NCBI RefSeq assembly: GCF_022539505.1
Contig: NC_061514.1
Span: 220,123,837-220,187,836 of the forward strand
DNA from: Lolium rigidum
Lineage: Eukaryota > Streptophyta > Magnoliopsida > Poales > Poaceae
DNA length: 64,000 bases
Reading direction: 5' to 3'
The position numbers were made by a program, and so were the translations under genes. The notes beneath the pieces are model-generated. The model worked only from the letters and a program-made list of their open reading frames with translations. It was not told the DNA's origin and did no database searches. Below are positions 1 through 10,468 of the stretch, in pieces. The number at the start of each line of letters is the position of its first letter. The stretch's first letter is position 1.

Positions 1-1238
1 ATTTGAAACAAACACAAGGATGAACCGGTGCAGCAAGACTCACATAAAAGACATATTGTAAACATTATAAGACTCTACACCGTCTTCCTTGTTGTTCAAA
101 ACTCAATACTAGAAATTATCTAGACTTTAGAGAGACCAAATATGCAAACCAAATTTAGCAAGCTCTAGGTGTTTCTTCATTAATAGGTGCAAAGTATATG
201 ATGCAAGAGCTTAAACATGAGCACAACAATTGCCAAGTATCAAATTATTCAAGACATTTTAGAATTACTACATGTAGCATTTCCCGTTTCCAACCATATA
301 ACAATTAACGAAGCAGTTTCAACCTTCGCCATGAACATTAAAAGCTAAGAACACATGTGTTCATATGAACCAGCGGAGCGTGTCTCTCTCCCACACAAGC
401 ATTTATTCAAACAAAAACAAAAACAAAAACAAACCGACGCTCCAAGCAAAGCACATAAGATGTGACGGAATAAAATATAGTTTCAGGGGAGGAACCTGAT
501 AGTGTTGTCGATGAAGAAGGGGATGCCTTGGGCATCCCCAAGCTTAGACGCTTGAGTCTTCTTAAAATATGCAGGAGTGAACCACCGGGGCATCCCCAAG
601 CTTAGAGCTTTCACTCTCCTTGATCATAGTATATCATCCTCCTCTCTTGATCCTTGAAAACTTCCTCCACACCAAACTCGAAACAACTCATTAGAGGGTT
701 AGTGCACAATAAAAATTAACATGTTCAGAGGTGACACAATCATTCTTAACACTTCTGGACATTGCATAAAGCTACTGGACATTAATGGTATAAAGAAATT
801 CATCCATCATAGCAAAAGAGGCAATGCGAAATAAAAGGCAGAATCTGTCAAAACAGAACAGTCCGTAAAGATGGATTTTATTGAGGCACCAGACTTGCTC
901 AAATGAAAATGCCCAAATTGAATGAAAGTTGCGTACATATCCGAGGATCACGCACGTAAATTGGCTTAATTTTCTGAGCTACCTACGAGGAGGCAGGTCG
1001 AAATTCGTGATAGCAAAGAAATGCATTACTTGCGCAGTAATCCAAATCTAGTATCAACCTTTCTATCAAAGACTTTACTTGGCACAACAATGCACAAAAC
1101 TAAGATAAGGAGAGGTTGCTACAGTAGTAACAACTTCCAAGACACAAATATAAAATAGAGGTACTGTAGCAAAATAAACACATGGGTTATCTCCCAAGAA
1201 GTTCTTTCTTTATAGCCATTAAGATGGGCTCAGCAGTT
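1..1238 (-). other. Non-coding 3' module of Athila-like element 1
   Basis: No convincing ORF. It contains a CAAAAA-type short repeat (about 411-433), a perfect 9-bp inverted repeat GGGGATGCC-TTG-GGCATCCCC (519-539), and two copies of GCATCCCCAAGCTTAG (532-547 and 590-605). On the sense strand those read as the purine-rich tract used next to the 3' LTR in sister elements. The same module recurs at 21178-23740, 44672-47264 and 50448-53100. Confidence 0.7.
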
Positions 1239-1961
1239 TTAATGATGCACTCGCAAGAAATAGTATTCTAAGCAAAAGAGAGCATCAAGAGGCAAATTCA
1301 AAACACATTTAAGTCTAACATTCTTCCTATGCATAGGAATCTTGTAAATAAACAAGTTCATGAAGAGCAAAGTAACAAGCATAGGAAGATAAAACAAGTG
1401 TAGCTTCAAAAATTTCAGCACATAGAGAGGCATTTTAGTAACATGAAAATTTCTACAACCATATTTTCCTCTCTCATAATAACTTTCAGTAGCATCATGA
1501 GCAAACTCAACAATATAACTATCACATAAAACATCTTTATTCACATGCATAAAAGTATCATTACCCTCCACATAAGCATAGTCAATTTTATTGGTAATAG
1601 TGGGAGCAAAATCAACAAAGTAGCTATCATTATTATTCTCATCATCAGATATAGGAGGCATATTGTAATCATAATAAAATTTATCCTCCATAACAGGCGG
1701 CACCAAAAGACCAATATCATTATAATCATCATAAATAGGAGGCAAAGTATCATCAAAGTAAATTTTCCTCTCAATGCTTGGGGGACTAAAAATATCATGC
1801 TCATCAAAGCCAGCTTCCCCAAGCTTAGAATTTTCCATATCATTAGCAACAATGGTATTCAAAGTGTTCATACTAATATGTTCCATGGGTTCTTTAATTT
1901 TCGCATCAAACCATCCATGTCTTAAATCGGGAAATAGAATAAGAAGCTCATTGTTGTCCAT
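1239..1961 (-). CDS. Deleted gag fused to hydrophobic C-terminal ORF, Athila-like element 1
   Basis: This is an uninterrupted 240-codon frame starting 140 bp inside the primer-binding site. Residues 1-30 (begins MDNNELLILFPDLRHGWFDA) match the start of the longer gag of the element at 53828-55655. The frame then passes directly into an acidic Asp/Tyr-rich part (SKLGEAGFDEHDIFSPPS and following), which in that element is a separate ORF downstream of gag. The gag core and zinc knuckle are therefore missing. The last 70 residues are strongly hydrophobic (around LYVLKFLKLHLFYLPMLVTL, then LPLDALFCLEYYFL), suggesting one or two membrane segments. Function is unknown; an env-like position is only an inference. 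Confidence 0.6.
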   Translation of the reverse strand: MDNNELLILFPDLRHGWFDAKIKEPMEHISMNTLNTIVANDMENSKLGEAGFDEHDIFSPPSIERKIYFDDTLPPIYDDYNDIGLLVPPVMEDKFYYDYNMPPISDDENNNDSYFVDFAPTITNKIDYAYVEGNDTFMHVNKDVLCDSYIVEFAHDATESYYERGKYGCRNFHVTKMPLYVLKFLKLHLFYLPMLVTLLFMNLFIYKIPMHRKNVRLKCVLNLPLDALFCLEYYFLRVHH

Positions 1962-2100
1962 TATGCCAAACTAGTGTAAACAAGAAACAAAAAGATGCAA
2001 TTGCAGGATCTAAAGGAAATAGCTTCGAGCACTCACACACCGGCAACAAGGCTAGGAAATAGCTTAGTAGTCGGAGGATGTGAATACCTTTTACCTTTCC

Positions 2101-2118
2101 TCCCCGGCAACGGCGCCA
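2101..2118 (-). other. Primer-binding site (tRNA-Asp type)
   Basis: The plus strand reads TCCCCGGCAACGGCGCCA, which equals the 3' end of plant tRNA-Asp(GUC) as I remember it, so the minus strand is the complementary primer site. It lies 10 bp inside the LTR edge at 2129. Confidence 0.85.
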
Positions 2119-2128
2119 GAAAATAGCT

Positions 2129-3838
2129 TGATGTCTACGGGTGCTTCTATTCTTGTAGACAGTGTTGGGCCTCCAAGAGTAGAGGTTTGTAAAACAGCAG
2201 CAAGTTTCCCTTAAGTGGATCACCCAAGGTTTATCGAACTCGGGGAGGAAGAGGTCAAATATATCCCTCTCATGCAACCACTGCAACCACAAAGCAAGAA
2301 GTCTCTTGTGTCCCCAACACACCTAATAGGTGCACTAGTTCGGCGAAGAGATAGTGAAATACAGGTGGTATAAATAAGTATGAGCAGATCGCAACGGCAC
2401 CGAGAAAAGTGCTTTGCCCGGGACGAGTAAACAAGCAGTAGTAACGCAGCAGTAGTAACGCAGTAGAAACGAGTAAACAAGCAGCGATAGCGATATTTAG
2501 GAACAAGGCCTAGGGATTAGACTTTCACTAGTGGACACTCTCAACTTTGATCACATAACAGAATAGATAAATGCATACTCTACACTCTCTTGTTGGATGA
2601 TGAACACCATTGCGTAGGATTACACGAACCCTCAATGCCGGAGTTAACAAGCTCCACAATTCAATGTTCATATTTAAATAACCTTAGAGTGCATGAAAGA
2701 TCAACACGACTAAACCAAGTACTAACATAGCATGCACACTGTCACCTTCACACTATGTAGGAGGAATAGATCACATCAATACTATCATAGCAATAGTTAA
2801 CTTCACAATCTACAAGAGATCATGATCATAGCATACGCTAAGTACTAACACAGATGCACACACTGTCACCATTACACCGTGTAGGAGGAATAAACTACTT
2901 TAATAACATCACTAGAGTAGCACATGGATAAATTGTGATACAAAACACATTGCAATCATAAAGGGATATAAATAAGCACTTCACTACGCCATTCATAACA
3001 GTGAATAAGTATTCTGTGAAATATAGCCTAAGAGACCCACACGGTGCACACACTCGTCACCTTTACACACGTGGGACAAGGAGTCTCCGGAGATCACATA
3101 AGTAAAACCCACTTGACTAGCATAATGACATCTAGATTACAAGCATCATCATATGAATCTCAATCATGTAAGGCAGCTCATGAGATTTTTGTATTGAAGT
3201 ACATAGGAGAGAGATGAACCACATAGCTACCGGTACAGCCCCGAGCCTCGATGGAGAACTACTCCCTCCTCATGGGAGACAGCAGCGTTGATGAAGATGG
3301 CGGTGGTGTCGATGGAGGAGCCTTCCGGAGGCACTTCCCCGTCCCGGCGGCGTGCCGGAACAGAGACTCCTATCCCCCAGATCTTGGCTTCGCGATGGCG
3401 GCGGCTCTGGAAGGTTTCTCGTACCGTGGGTTTTCCCGTATCGAAGTTTTAGGTCAGGGACCTTTTTATAAGCGAAGAGGCGGAGTCGAAGAGGCGATGA
3501 GGCGGTGACACACTAGGGGGGCGCGGGCCACCCCTAGGCCGCGCCGCCCTGTCATCTGGGGGCCCAGTGGCCCCCCTCTGGCGACTCTCGGGTGTTCTGG
3601 AAGCTTCGTGGAAAAATAGGATGCTGCGCCTTGATTTCGTCCGATTCCGAGAATATTTCCTTACTAGGATTTCTGGAACCAAAAACAGCAGAAAACAGAA
3701 GCGGCCCTTCGGCATCTCGTCAATAGGTTAGTTCCGGAAAACGCATAATAATGACATAAAGTATGCATAAAACATGTAGATATCATCAATAATGTGGCAT
3801 GGAACATAAGAAATTATCGATACGTCGGAGACGTATCA
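2129..3838 (-). repeat. 5' LTR of Athila-like element 1 (1710 bp)
   Basis: Bounded by TG at 2129-2130 and CA at 3837-3838, with the primer site immediately inside. The right tip is the palindrome TGATACGTC-CGA-GACGTATCA class seen in four other LTRs here. The interior is unstable in composition: 2129-3200 is AT-rich with several tandem-like 'actgtcacc' segments, and 3240-3620 is GC-rich. Short ORFs in the GC-rich part have no support as genes. Confidence 0.88.
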
Positions 3839-4807
3839 ATCATCATCACCATCATCACCATCATCTCCATCATCATCACCGCCATCTCCACCGCTGCACC
3901 TCGTCACCGCTGTAACATCTAGGGTTGAATCTTGATTGTTTGGTAGGGGAAACTCACCCGGTATTGATTACTCCTTGTTATTGATGCTATTGAGTGAAAC
4001 CATTGAACCAAGGTTTATGTTCAGATTGTTATTCATCATCATATCACCTCTAATCATGTTCCATATGATGTCTCGTGAGTAGTTCGTTTAGTTCTAGAGG
4101 ACATGGGTGAAGTCTAAATGTTAGTAGTGAATTATGTTGGGTAATATTCAATGTTATGATATTTAAGTTGTGGTGTTATTCTTCTAGTGGTGTCATGTGA
4201 ACGTCGACTACATGATACTTCACCTTTATGGGCCTAGGGGAATACATCTTGTATTCGTTTGCTAATTGTGGGGTTGCCGGAGTGACAGAAACCTAAACCC
4301 CCGTTGGTATATCAATGCGGGAGGGATAGTAGGATCTCAGAGTTTAAGGCTGTGGTTAGATTTATCTTAATTACTTTCTTGTATTTGCGGATGCTTGCAA
4401 GGGGTATAATCACAAGTATGTATTAGTCCTAGGAAGGGCGGTGCATTACCATAGGTTCACCCACACAACACTTATCAAAACAATGAAGATTAATCAGCTA
4501 TATGAAGCGAAAGCACTAGACTAAATTCCCGTGTGTCCTTAAGAATGTTTGGTCATTATAAGTAAACAAACCGGCTTGTCCTTTGTTCTAAAAAGGATTG
4601 GGCCACTCGCTGCAATTATTACTCTCGCATTTTACTTACTTGTACTTTATTTATCTGCTATATCAAAACCCCCTGAATACTTGTCCGTGAGCATTTACAG
4701 TGAATCCTTCATCGAAACTGCTTGTCAACACCTTCTGCTCCTCGTTGGGTTCGACACTCTTATTTATCGAAAGTACTACGATACACCCCCTATACTTGTG
4801 GGTCATC
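3839..4807 (+). repeat. Athila-type LTR fragment, plus strand (U5 end)
   Basis: The stretch ends with CCCCTATACTTGTGGGTCATCA-type sequence (split here as CCCCTATACTTG then TGGGTCATCA), the reverse complement of the LTR edge at 8414, so it is the U5 side of an LTR of that family read on the plus strand. Its left part is replaced by the minus-strand LTR ending at 3838. No primer site follows; the next bases are coding sequence of a different element, so it is a solo or terminally truncated LTR. It starts with a CAT/CAC triplet-rich run (3839-3890). Confidence 0.7.
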
Positions 4808-4973
4808 ACTCTCACCTCCGTGGGAAGGGCCTTTCATTGTGAGCAAGGCTCTGCACAATGATGCCTACTACCTAATTGATGCACAAGAATACAAGAAAGG
4901 GAAGAAGGACAGGTCAGGAGAGGAAACCAAGCGCCTGTGGAACATAGCGTTGCTTCGTCCTTTCTATTCTTAA
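4808..4973 (+). pseudogene. Integrase C-terminal end of a Tat/Retand-like Gypsy pol
   Basis: The open frame reads PPWEGPFIVSKAL, then AYYLIDAQ, then WNIALLRPFYS and a stop at 4971-4973. These are the conserved closing blocks of plant Ty3/Gypsy integrases, after which pol ends. Only about 55 codons survive; the upstream part has been replaced by the LTR fragment ending at 4807. It is the only pol sequence recognised in the window. Its position just left of an antisense ORF (5795-6797) fits the Tat lineage, where such an ORF lies between pol and the 3' LTR. Confidence 0.8.
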
Positions 4974-5794
4974 AGATGTGATGTAAGGAGTTCCTTTTTT
5001 GTACCTTATTTGCTATGACTAAAGATGCTGGAACTTCGAATGCATCTCGGGGACTGCCTTTACCGGAAAATGTATGCAACATATTTATTTTTTCAGTATA
5101 CCGGTATGTTTGTTGGAAATTTTCCTTTCGGGTTTAGTAATGTGCTAAACCTAAAGGAGTCTTCGACTTAGCTGCTGTCCGCAACCCGGCTTCATGGCAA
5201 GCAAGATAAACCGGAAGGTTCTAAGCATGTGAAAAACGAAAAGAAACCAAAAACAAACAAACCGAAGAAAATTTAACTAACCCTAGTCATACCGGTTTTT
5301 TGTGGAAAATTTTGAATTTTTTCTCTAAGTTCAAGAAAATGCATGTTGGCAAAAGAATTTTGAGTCTCATACGTCAAACACCCAAAAGAGGTAGACAGAG
5401 CCAAAGCAAAAGAACCAAGCGTGCATCGGATTGAATTCGGGAAAAAATCCGGAATTTTCACCGTGCAAGATCAAAGCAAAACACACAAGCAAGTTTGAAC
5501 CACACAAAGTACCGGAATCCATATAAGCTTATAGAGTCAAGCGTGCAAACCTAACAGCTACTTAAATGTTGCGCAACCAAAAGGACTTAAGTATCATACA
5601 TCTTCCCACCCCGGCATACCGGCGGAAATTTAATGGCATTCTTTTTTGGTGAGGCAGGACAAGTGTTCACAGGTAGAGAGGAGATGAGCTCTCCGGGGCT
5701 TGGTGGCTGTTCACAGGAGTCAGGGGGGCTTGGTGAGCTTGGACATGCACTTATGGGGCGGTTGGCGCTTCGGGAGGTGGTTCCGGAATGTTGG
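4974..5794. other. Spacer between pol end and antisense ORF of the Tat-like element
   Basis: No supported gene. The sequence is rich in CCGGAA/CCGGTA words and A-rich runs, and continues from the pol stop toward the antisense ORF. I see no LTR edge or tract in it. Confidence 0.5.
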
Positions 5795-6797
5795 CTACCG
5801 GTTCCTCAGGGACCTCCACCTCGGCTTCAGCTTCGCCTTCGCCGGTTTCCTCTTCTTCCTCCTCCCCTTCATCTTCAGTGAATACCTCTTCGAGGTCAGC
5901 TGGGGGGATGAAGGTACTGTGGTGGCATAGCGAGCAAGCTGGTAGGCTCGGGCACGGCGCGCGGCATATTTCTCCGGATCCTTGTTGTTGGGGGCGTCAT
6001 CCCGCATGTTGTGCAGCGCATCCAGATCCAGGCCCTCGTACCAGGAGCACGCGAAGTGCAGTGCAATGTCAGCTCCGGCACGAGCAGCAGAGTGATGCCA
6101 CTCGCTTAGCCGCCGGCCTGTTCCTTCGAGGCGTTCAACAACAAGGTCGCTCGTTTCCGGAACAGGCTCGTCGGGCCACAAGATTTTTAAGGCCGTAATG
6201 GCAGCTCCCGGCAGAAGGCCCAAATTCCGGTCTACATCACGCATATGGGTGATCCTGAAGTACAGCGCAACGAGGAGATCATTGGTGGTCCAGGGCAGGT
6301 TAGCGTCGACCACTTCCTCGACCCGGCTTTTGCCAACAGCAGCCTCGGCGCAGATCTGGGAGTCCGAGAAAAGCTCTGGGCAAAGATTAAAAGAGACAAG
6401 TATAAGAACAAGCCGATATATGAGTAAACCGGTGAAAACACAAAAGCTTATAAGCAAAGGGAGAAAAGCTTACTCAGATTCTTGGCGTAGGTATCTTCGA
6501 CCATGTCCTCGATACCAGCCAAGTACACCTCAACCGCTTCAAGGTGCTCTTTCTACTCCTGCAGCCGCTTCCGCTCATCCTCCAGTTCCCGGCGTAGCTG
6601 CTCCTCTGCCTCGGCGAACTGCTTCCGGGATTCCTCCACCTGAGCGTTGCTGGTACTGATGGCCTTCTTAAGCGCCTTGGCATGCTCCGACCCAGCTTGG
6701 ATCAGCTGATCCTTCAGTTTAGCGGTTTCGTCCCGCTGGGCTTCGAGCTCGCGCTGGTGCTTGAGGGTAAGCTCATCCTGGGCAGCTGAAATCCAGA
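5795..6797 (-). pseudogene. Antisense, spliced extra ORF of a Tat/Retand-like element (broken)
   Basis: It lies opposite to the pol fragment at 4808-4973. From right to left: an intron remnant ending TTTCAG (6791-6786), an exon (6785-6474) coding for a charged coiled coil (e.g. EESRKQFAEAEEQLRRELED), a 98-nt intron with GTAAGC donor (6473) and TTTGCCCAG acceptor (6376), and a last exon containing LPWTTNDLLVALYFRI and ADIALHFACSWYEGLDL and ending in a basic Lys/Arg-rich tail. Splicing keeps the frame. This resembles the 'putative gypsy type transposon' proteins (Pfam Transposase_28 as I recall it). A TAG at 6555-6553 interrupts the coiled coil, and the 5' exons are lost to the junction with the neighbouring gag. 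Confidence 0.65.
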
Positions 6798-8326
6798 AGG
6801 CATGTTTTTCTTTAGAACTATTTTTTAACAAGTCATTTTGCACTTTAGTGAGTTGATCAATTTGAGTTTTAACCATATGAAAATGTTTAACAAGCATCTT
6901 AACATCATTGGAGGTTCTCTCCAAAATACCATGCAATTCACTAATAGCTCGAGAATCTTCCATTAAATTATTCTCTACTCTCATATTAAAATTATTTTGC
7001 TTAACAATATAATTATCAAACTCATCTAAGCATTGAGCAGGAGGTTTTGAATACGGAATATCTTCCCTAGTAAAGCGTTCAAGAGAGTGTACCTCAATCA
7101 TGGATGAAGGGGGAGTTATCTTGCATAAATCTTCTATGGGAGGTAAATTCTTCACATCTTCGGATTTAATACCCTTGTCTTTAAGAGATTTCTTGGCTTC
7201 CCTCATATCTTCATCATTTAATTTAATCATACCCCTCTTCTTCAACATTGGTGTCGGGGTTGGTTCAGGTGTAGACCAATCATCATGATTTCGGCCTATT
7301 CTAGCCAATAATTCTTCAGCGTCGTCTGGAGTTCTTTTCCTGAAAACACAAATAGCACAACTATCCAGGTATGCGCTAGACTCAATGGTTAGTCCACTAT
7401 AAAATATATCAAGTAAATCATGCTTTTCCAAATCATGTCCAGGCCGAGCTCTAATAAGAGAGCAAAATCTCGCCCAAGCCTCAGGCAATTTCTCTCCATC
7501 TTCCTGGTCAAAATTATAAATTTTCTGCAAAGCAATATGTTGAGCACTAGCAGGAAAGTATTTCCGAAAGAAAACATCAAGCAAATCACTTGGACTATCA
7601 ATAGAATCAGGTGGCAAACTATTATACCAAGTTTTAGCATCATCCTTTAATGAGAAAGGAAAAATTTTAGCAACGAAATAAGTACGCTTCTTAACATCAT
7701 CAGAAAACAAGCTACTCAGAGTAGACAAATCAATCATGTGTTCTACAGCACTTTCTTTTTCAGTACCACAAAAAGGTGTTTTCTCAACAATAGATATATG
7801 AGATATATCAAGAGAAAATCATAATCCTTATCCTTAATGTTTATAGGAGATGTGGCAAATTTAGGATCAGGAGACAGTTTATATCTAACAGTATGTTTTG
7901 CAAGAAGCTTTTTAATATTACTTGTACCAGTAGTAGCATTGCATTTATCAATGAAATCATCATCAAGTTCTACATAATCTTCATCAAGATCATCACTAGA
8001 GTATTCAACAGACTCAGGTGAATTAACGAGTGTAGCAGCATTTTCATTAGGAATTTCAAGTACTTTCAATTTGTCTAGACCTAGCAATTGTAGCATCTAG
8101 AAAAGATCCTAATGAACCATCATTATCAAGCACAAGCGAAGCATCATAAAAATTATAAGAGGAATTTTCAGATTCAGCAGAAGTACCAAGCATTTGAAGC
8201 TTGTGGTGGTGAAACAAGTTTACTTATCACAGATGGTGAATCAAGAGCAGCAGAGGTACTCAGAGTTGTACCTTTTCTTGTAGTGGATGGTAATATGGCG
8301 ACTTTAGTATCGCGAGGTTTACCCAT
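6798..8326 (-). pseudogene. gag of the Athila-like element, frameshifted and C-terminally cut
   Basis: Start codon at 8326-8324, 58 bp inside the primer site, with product beginning MGKPRDTKVAILPST. Frames change near 8100-8200 and near 7745-7850. The longest piece runs from 7737 and carries the Retrotrans_gag signature: FSLKDDAKTWYNSLPPDSID, DVFFRKYFPASAQ, and YNFDQEDGEKLPEAWARFC. An acidic linker, a 'PTPTPMLKKRGMIKLNDE' segment and a heptad-like region (6840-7000) follow. The reading frame then fuses with antisense-ORF sequence of the Tat-like element. No zinc knuckle remains. Confidence 0.8.
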
Positions 8327-8384
8327 GATGGAGAATTTTCAGCGAACAATATAAATCCTAGTGAACTTGCAAATAAAGCTATGC

Positions 8385-8402
8385 TCCCCGGCAACGGCGC
8401 CA
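8385..8402 (-). other. Primer-binding site (tRNA-Asp type)
   Basis: The plus strand is TCCCCGGCAACGGCGCCA, identical to the site at 2101-2118, followed by AGAAAATAGTCT and the LTR edge at 8414. Confidence 0.85.
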
Positions 8403-8413
8403 GAAAATAGTCT

Positions 8414-9814
8414 TGATGACCCACAAGTATAGGGGATCGCAACAGTCTTCGAGGGAAGTAAAACCCAATTTATTGATTCGACACAAGGGGAGCCAAAGAA
8501 TATTTGTAAGCCTTAACAGCGGAGTTGTCAATTCAGCTGCACTCGGAAACGGACTTGCTCGCAAGAGTTTATCGGTAGTAACAGTTTTATAGCAGTAGAA
8601 GTAGTGAAATATCAGCAGTAGTGTAACAAAGACAGCAGTAGTGATTATAGTAAACAGCAGGATTAAAATACTGTAGGCACAGGGATGGATGAACAGGCGT
8701 TGCATGGATGAGAGAAACTAATGTAACAATCAAGGTAGGGCATTTGCAGATAGTAATAAAACGGTATCCAAGTACTAATCAATCAATAGGCATGTGTTCC
8801 ATATTTAGTCGTACGTGCTCGCAATGAGAAACTTGCACAACATCTTTTGTCCTACCAGCCGGTGGCAGCCGGGCCTCTAGGGAATCTACTGGAAATTAAG
8901 GTACTCCTTTTAATAAAGCACCGGAGCAAAGCATTAACACTCCGTGAACACATGTGATCCTCATATCACCGCCTTCCCCTTCGGTTGTCCCAATTTCTAT
9001 CACTTTGGGGCCTCGGGTTTCGGACAGCAATATGTGTATACAACTTGCAGGTAAGATCATAAAGCAATGAATATCATCATGAATTGATAACATGTTCAGA
9101 TCTGAGATCATGGCACTCGGGCCCTAGTGACAAGCATTAAGCATAACAAGTTGCAACAATATCATAAAAGTACCAATTACGGACACTAGGCACTATGCCC
9201 TAACAATCTTATGCTATTACATGACCAATATCATCCAATCCCTACCATCCCCTTCAGCCTACAGCGGGGGAATTACTCACACATGGATGGGGGAAACATG
9301 GCTGGTCGATGGAGAGGCGTCGGTGGTGATGATGGCGATGATCTCCTCCAATTCCCCGTCCCGGCGGAGTGCCATAATGGAGTTTCTGGTCTCGAGACGG
9401 AGTTTCACGATGGCGGCGGTGTTCTGGATGTCTTCTAGCGATTTCAACTAACCCACCGTGCGTTTTTAGGTCGAAGACGTTAAGTAGCCCAAAGATGGGC
9501 GTCAGAGGCTGGCCGAAGCGGCCTCACCATAGGGCGGCGCGCCCCCCTCCTAGGCCGCGCCGGCCCATGGTGTGGGGTCCGTGGGCCCTCCCCTGGCCTG
9601 CCCTTCTGGCTCCGTGAATCTTCTGGAAAAATAAGCCCTTTGACATTAATTCCGGGGATTTTCCTGAAAGTTGGATTTCTGCACAAAAACGAGACACCAG
9701 AGCAATTCTGCTAAAAACAGCGTTAGTCCGTGTTAGTTGTATCCAAAATACACAAATTAGAGGCAAAACAATAGCAAAAGTGTTCGGGAAAGTAGATACG
9801 TTTTGGACGTATCA
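8414..9814 (-). repeat. 5' LTR (1401 bp) of the TGATACGTCC-type Athila-like element
   Basis: The left edge TGATGACCCACAAGTATAGG is the reverse complement of the LTR end at 4807. The right tip, on the minus strand, is TGATACGT-CCAAA-ACGTATC, an inverted repeat in which the terminal bases are one arm. It is AT-rich with a GC-rich patch at 9290-9620. Confidence 0.85.
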
Positions 9815-10096
9815 GGTTTCTTCCCTTGTAAGCCACCCTCTCCCCTATATAAGGAGAGGGGGCACACCCATGCGCAGGCAGATAAAAAAGAAAGATAGAG
9901 TTCAGAGGGAGATCGATTGAGTAGCGTGTAGAACAACACTTGAATTGTACATCTTCAACCTCTGGCCAAGGGAGAAGTCCATCAATACATACCGGATTCT
10001 TTTTCCCTGTTAACCAAACCCTGCCCCGGATCCTCTAGCGCACATTCGGCCCCAACTTAAGCCATCCTATGGCATCTGTTGTTACCCCACGACGAC
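9815..10096 (+). repeat. 3' LTR tail of the Tat/Retand-like element
   Basis: It has a plus-strand promoter-like TATATAA (9846-9852) and ends in ACCCCACGACGACA at 10096, the same kind of end as the complete Tat-like LTR at 18034-18865 (ending ACCACGACA). With the pol end at 4808-4973 and the antisense ORF at 5795-6797, it completes the right side of one plus-strand element. Its left part was removed by the minus-strand insertion ending at 9814. Confidence 0.6.
9836..9860 (+). promoter_or_regulatory. TATA box in the loop of an inverted repeat
   Basis: CCCTCTCC (9836-9843) pairs perfectly with GGAGAGGG (9853-9860), leaving CCTATATAA as a 9-nt loop. The likely LTR TATA box therefore sits in the loop. 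Promoter activity is inferred only from the motif and position. Confidence 0.45.
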
Positions 10097-10468
10097 ACTA
10101 ACCCTAGATGTTGTGATTTATATGTGCTATCTTCTTGATGGGGATGTTGTCTAGTAGTTCCAAATCGTGTTTAGTGTACTACATTTCCATGCTATGTGGC
10201 CGATCTGGTTCTAGACAAGGTATTGCTTGAGATTCCTGCATATTCGCAGGGCCGGATTATCCGGCCCCCGCGATAGCCGGATTATCCGGCCAGGCCGGAT
10301 TATCCGCCCCTCGGGGACACCGGATTATCCGGCCTAGAACATTGTTGCTGCTGCAGTTTCCTTCAATCTGTCGTGTCTAAACTATTACTGACTCCTAGTA
10401 TGCTTATAGAGTACACTACGGTATCAATACATGACTTATGAGCTTTCTATTCTCCATGCTATCCATCT
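10097..10468 (+). other. SIRE-like internal sequence with CCGGATTATCCGG cluster
   Basis: No ORF is supported. Four copies of the near-palindrome CCGGAT-T-ATCCGG lie at 10252-10264, 10277-10289, 10295-10306 (last bases changed) and 10320-10332, spaced 18-25 bp apart in GC-rich surroundings. Confidence 0.6.

Larger units (their letters stand above)
1..3838 (-). mobile_element. Athila-like non-autonomous LTR element 1, partial (left end outside window)
   Basis: Read on the minus strand the order is 5' LTR (3838 down to 2129), primer-binding site (2118-2101), a short gag-derived ORF (1961-1239), then a long non-coding 3' module (1238-1) that runs off the left edge. The primer site and gag-type reading frame point to the Athila clade of Ty3/Gypsy. 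Positions 1-1200 are closely similar to about 46005-47200 and 22513-23730, the 3' modules of two other elements here. No protease, RT or integrase is visible, so the copy looks non-autonomous, although the missing 3' LTR side cannot be judged. The first five bases right of the LTR are ATCAT; the matching duplication would lie outside the window. Confidence 0.85.
6798..9814 (-). mobile_element. Athila-like element (TGATACGTCC type), 5' half only
   Basis: On the minus strand: 5' LTR (9814-8414), primer site (8402-8385), then gag running to about 6798, where it stops abruptly inside an intron of the Tat-like antisense ORF. There is no 3' LTR and no pol, so the left side was lost by deletion rather than by normal insertion. 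The first five bases outside the LTR are GGTTT (9815-9819); no partner duplication survives. Confidence 0.8.

Noticed and set aside
2101..2118. Perfect tRNA-Asp 3'-end match on the plus strand (also 8385, 48118)
   Set aside because: Only the last 18 bases match; it is a primer-binding site beside an LTR, not a tRNA gene.
3251..3715. Arg/Pro/Gly-rich frames in GC-rich LTR parts (also 20555-21146, 44125-44608, 49174-49704, 56585-57046)
   Set aside because: They overlap on both strands, lack recognisable domains and follow the GC-rich patch common to these LTRs.
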